Assembly (NCBI RefSeq): GCF_041270065.1
Contig: NZ_CP065958.1
Span: 6,510,001 to 6,574,000 of the forward strand
Length of the DNA: 64,000 bases
From: Streptomyces fradiae
GTDB taxonomy: Bacteria; Actinomycetota; Actinomycetes; Streptomycetales; Streptomycetaceae
Reading direction: 5' to 3'
Both the position numbers and the translations under genes were made by a program. The notes under the pieces are model-generated. The model worked only from the letters and a program-made list of their open reading frames with translations, was not told where the DNA came from and did no database searches. Positions 63,226-64,000 of this stretch are shown piece after piece (within the stretch, counting starts at the first letter, position 1; each line of letters opens with the position of its first letter).

Positions 63226-63515
63226 GCACCCCCACCACCCAGCAGGACACCGCCGCCACCGAGCAGGACACCACCGCCATCCGTGAGACGCTGACCGCCT
63301 TCCTGGAGCAGCGCACCAAGACCGCCGTCGCCGCCGACGTCGACCTGTTCTCCACCGGCCTGGTCACCTCCCTGTTCGCCATGGAGCTCCTGGTGCACGT
63401 CGAGCAGTCCTTCGGCGTCCAGGTCGGCGGCGCCGACCTCACCCTCGACAACTTCCGCAGCGTCGACGCCATGACCGCCCTCGTGCTGCGCCTGCGGGGC
63501 GCCGGCGATGAGTGA
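63222..63515 (+). CDS. Discrete acyl carrier protein, FkbJ-like
   Basis: This 97-residue ACP starts at ATG 63222 in an ATGA overlap. The core VDLFSTGLVTSLFAMELLVH has the FkbJ-type GLVxSLFAMEL motif with the pantetheinyl Ser, and the third helix ends LDNFRSVDAMTALVLRL. In methoxymalonyl- and hydroxymalonyl-ACP cassettes this carrier holds the three-carbon unit while FkbK- and FkbI-type enzymes oxidise it. Its stop overlaps the next start by 8 nt. Confidence 0.88.
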   Translation: MSTPTTQQDTAATEQDTTAIRETLTAFLEQRTKTAVAADVDLFSTGLVTSLFAMELLVHVEQSFGVQVGGADLTLDNFRSVDAMTALVLRLRGAGDE

Positions 63516-64000
63516 GGCGACCGTACGCCGCTCCGCCCGCGCCGAGGCGGAGCAGCTGACCGGCGACCTCATCGGCGACCGGGCCGACGCCTGGGACCGG
63601 GCCGGCGAGCTGCCCCTCGACCTGCTGCGCGAACTGGGCGCCAAGGGCGTGCTGTGCGCCCAGGTGCCCGCCCCGTACGGCGGTCTGGGCCTCAGCAGCG
63701 CCGACAACGGCGAACTCACCGCGCACGTCGGGGCGCTCTGCTCCTCCGTCCGCAGCGTCATGACCTCCCAGGGCATGGCCGCCTGGACCGTCGAGCGGCT
63801 CGGCAGCGACGAGCAGAAGGCCGTCCACCTGGCCGAGCTGACCTCCGGGAAGCTCGCCGGGGTCGCCTTCAGCGAGCCCGGCGCCGGCAGCGACCTCGGC
63901 GCGATGAGCACCACCATCCGCACCGAGGGCGACAGCATCGTCCTCGACGGCCGCAAGGCCTGGATCACCGTGGGCGCCTACGCCGACCTGCTGGTCGTCT
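63508..64000 (+). CDS. Acyl-CoA dehydrogenase, FkbI-like (cut by window end)
   Basis: The first 164 residues are visible, from ATG 63508. The helical N-terminal domain (RAEAEQLTGDLIGDRADAWD) and VPAPYGGLGLSSADNGELTA lead to AGVAFSEPGAGSDLGAMST, the flavin/substrate motif, and LDGRKAWITVGAYADLLVV. In extender cassettes FkbI-type enzymes complete oxidation of the carrier-bound unit toward a hydroxymalonyl- or malonate-semialdehyde-type intermediate. The remaining two thirds, including the catalytic base, lie outside the window. Confidence 0.85.
   Translation, partial: MSEATVRRSARAEAEQLTGDLIGDRADAWDRAGELPLDLLRELGAKGVLCAQVPAPYGGLGLSSADNGELTAHVGALCSSVRSVMTSQGMAAWTVERLGSDEQKAVHLAELTSGKLAGVAFSEPGAGSDLGAMSTTIRTEGDSIVLDGRKAWITVGAYADLLVV

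Overview
The window is chromosomal DNA of a high-GC actinomycete, almost certainly Streptomyces. Third codon positions are strongly G/C, GTG starts and 4-nt GTGA/ATGA stop-start overlaps are frequent, and the gene families are typical of the genus (SAV_915 family, HbpS-like secreted protein, HAMP-repeat hybrid kinase, SpoIIE phosphatases, STAS/HATPase switch proteins). No rRNA, tRNA, CRISPR array, IS element, prophage or replication origin was recognised. Both window ends cut genes: an xdhC-like gene on the left and an fkbI-like acyl-CoA dehydrogenase on the right.

Layout. 1-8.1 kb: acyl-CoA metabolism, with an acyl-CoA dehydrogenase divergent from a TetR gene, an SDR, a second TetR, a zinc-ribbon protein, ETF alpha and beta, and a second acyl-CoA dehydrogenase. 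A family of TGGCAC-type palindromes ties the second TetR to its own promoter and to the dehydrogenase/ETF genes. 8.2-12.9 kb: a DoxX-like membrane protein, then an operon of vanadium-haloperoxidase/PAP2-like protein, HPP membrane protein, two-domain rhodanese and cupin. 13.3-18.8 kb: a translationally coupled three-gene operon of a B12-binding protein, a glutamate-mutase large subunit fused to a flavoprotein domain, and an acyl-adenylating enzyme. 18.9-36.2 kb: mixed regulators and metabolism (TetR/AhpD pair, LysR, BlaI/M56 pair, TerB-like, long GAPDH, lipase, LysA-like decarboxylase, TrpF, hydrolases, a NAD(P)/FAD oxidoreductase, phytase-like and class C serine hydrolases, barstar-like). 36.3-43.8 kb: a signalling block of ANTAR/GAF/PAS/SpoIIE phosphatase, HAMP4-GAF-HK-REC kinase, two RsbW-like ATPases and two STAS proteins. 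43.9-50.0 kb: questin-oxidase-like, secreted adenosine deaminase, orphan histidine kinase, a DUF1579-like protein and an HbpS-like protein. 50.0-52.3 kb: a HelD/HelR-type RNA-polymerase-displacing motor preceded by an excellent match to the rifamycin-associated element.

53.2-64.0 kb: the left part of a biosynthetic gene cluster that continues past the window. In order it encodes a small secreted peptide, an A-PCP NRPS module (hand-read code DAFFVGGTFK, near the Val code), a C-PCP-C protein with no A domain, a free PCP, an AT-less KS-ACP-thioester-reductase protein, and homologues of FkbK, FkbJ and FkbI, which make hydroxymalonyl-type ACP extender units. The downstream genes are joined by 4- or 8-nt overlaps. 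The inferred product is a short peptide extended by one oxygenated malonyl-type unit and released by reduction as an aldehyde or alcohol; its identity cannot be read from the window.

The most unusual items are the mutase-flavoprotein fusion operon and the AT-less NRPS/PKS cluster. The HelR/RAE pair and the shared TetR palindromes are the best supported regulatory predictions. All calls come from reading translated motifs and spacing by eye; no database search was run.
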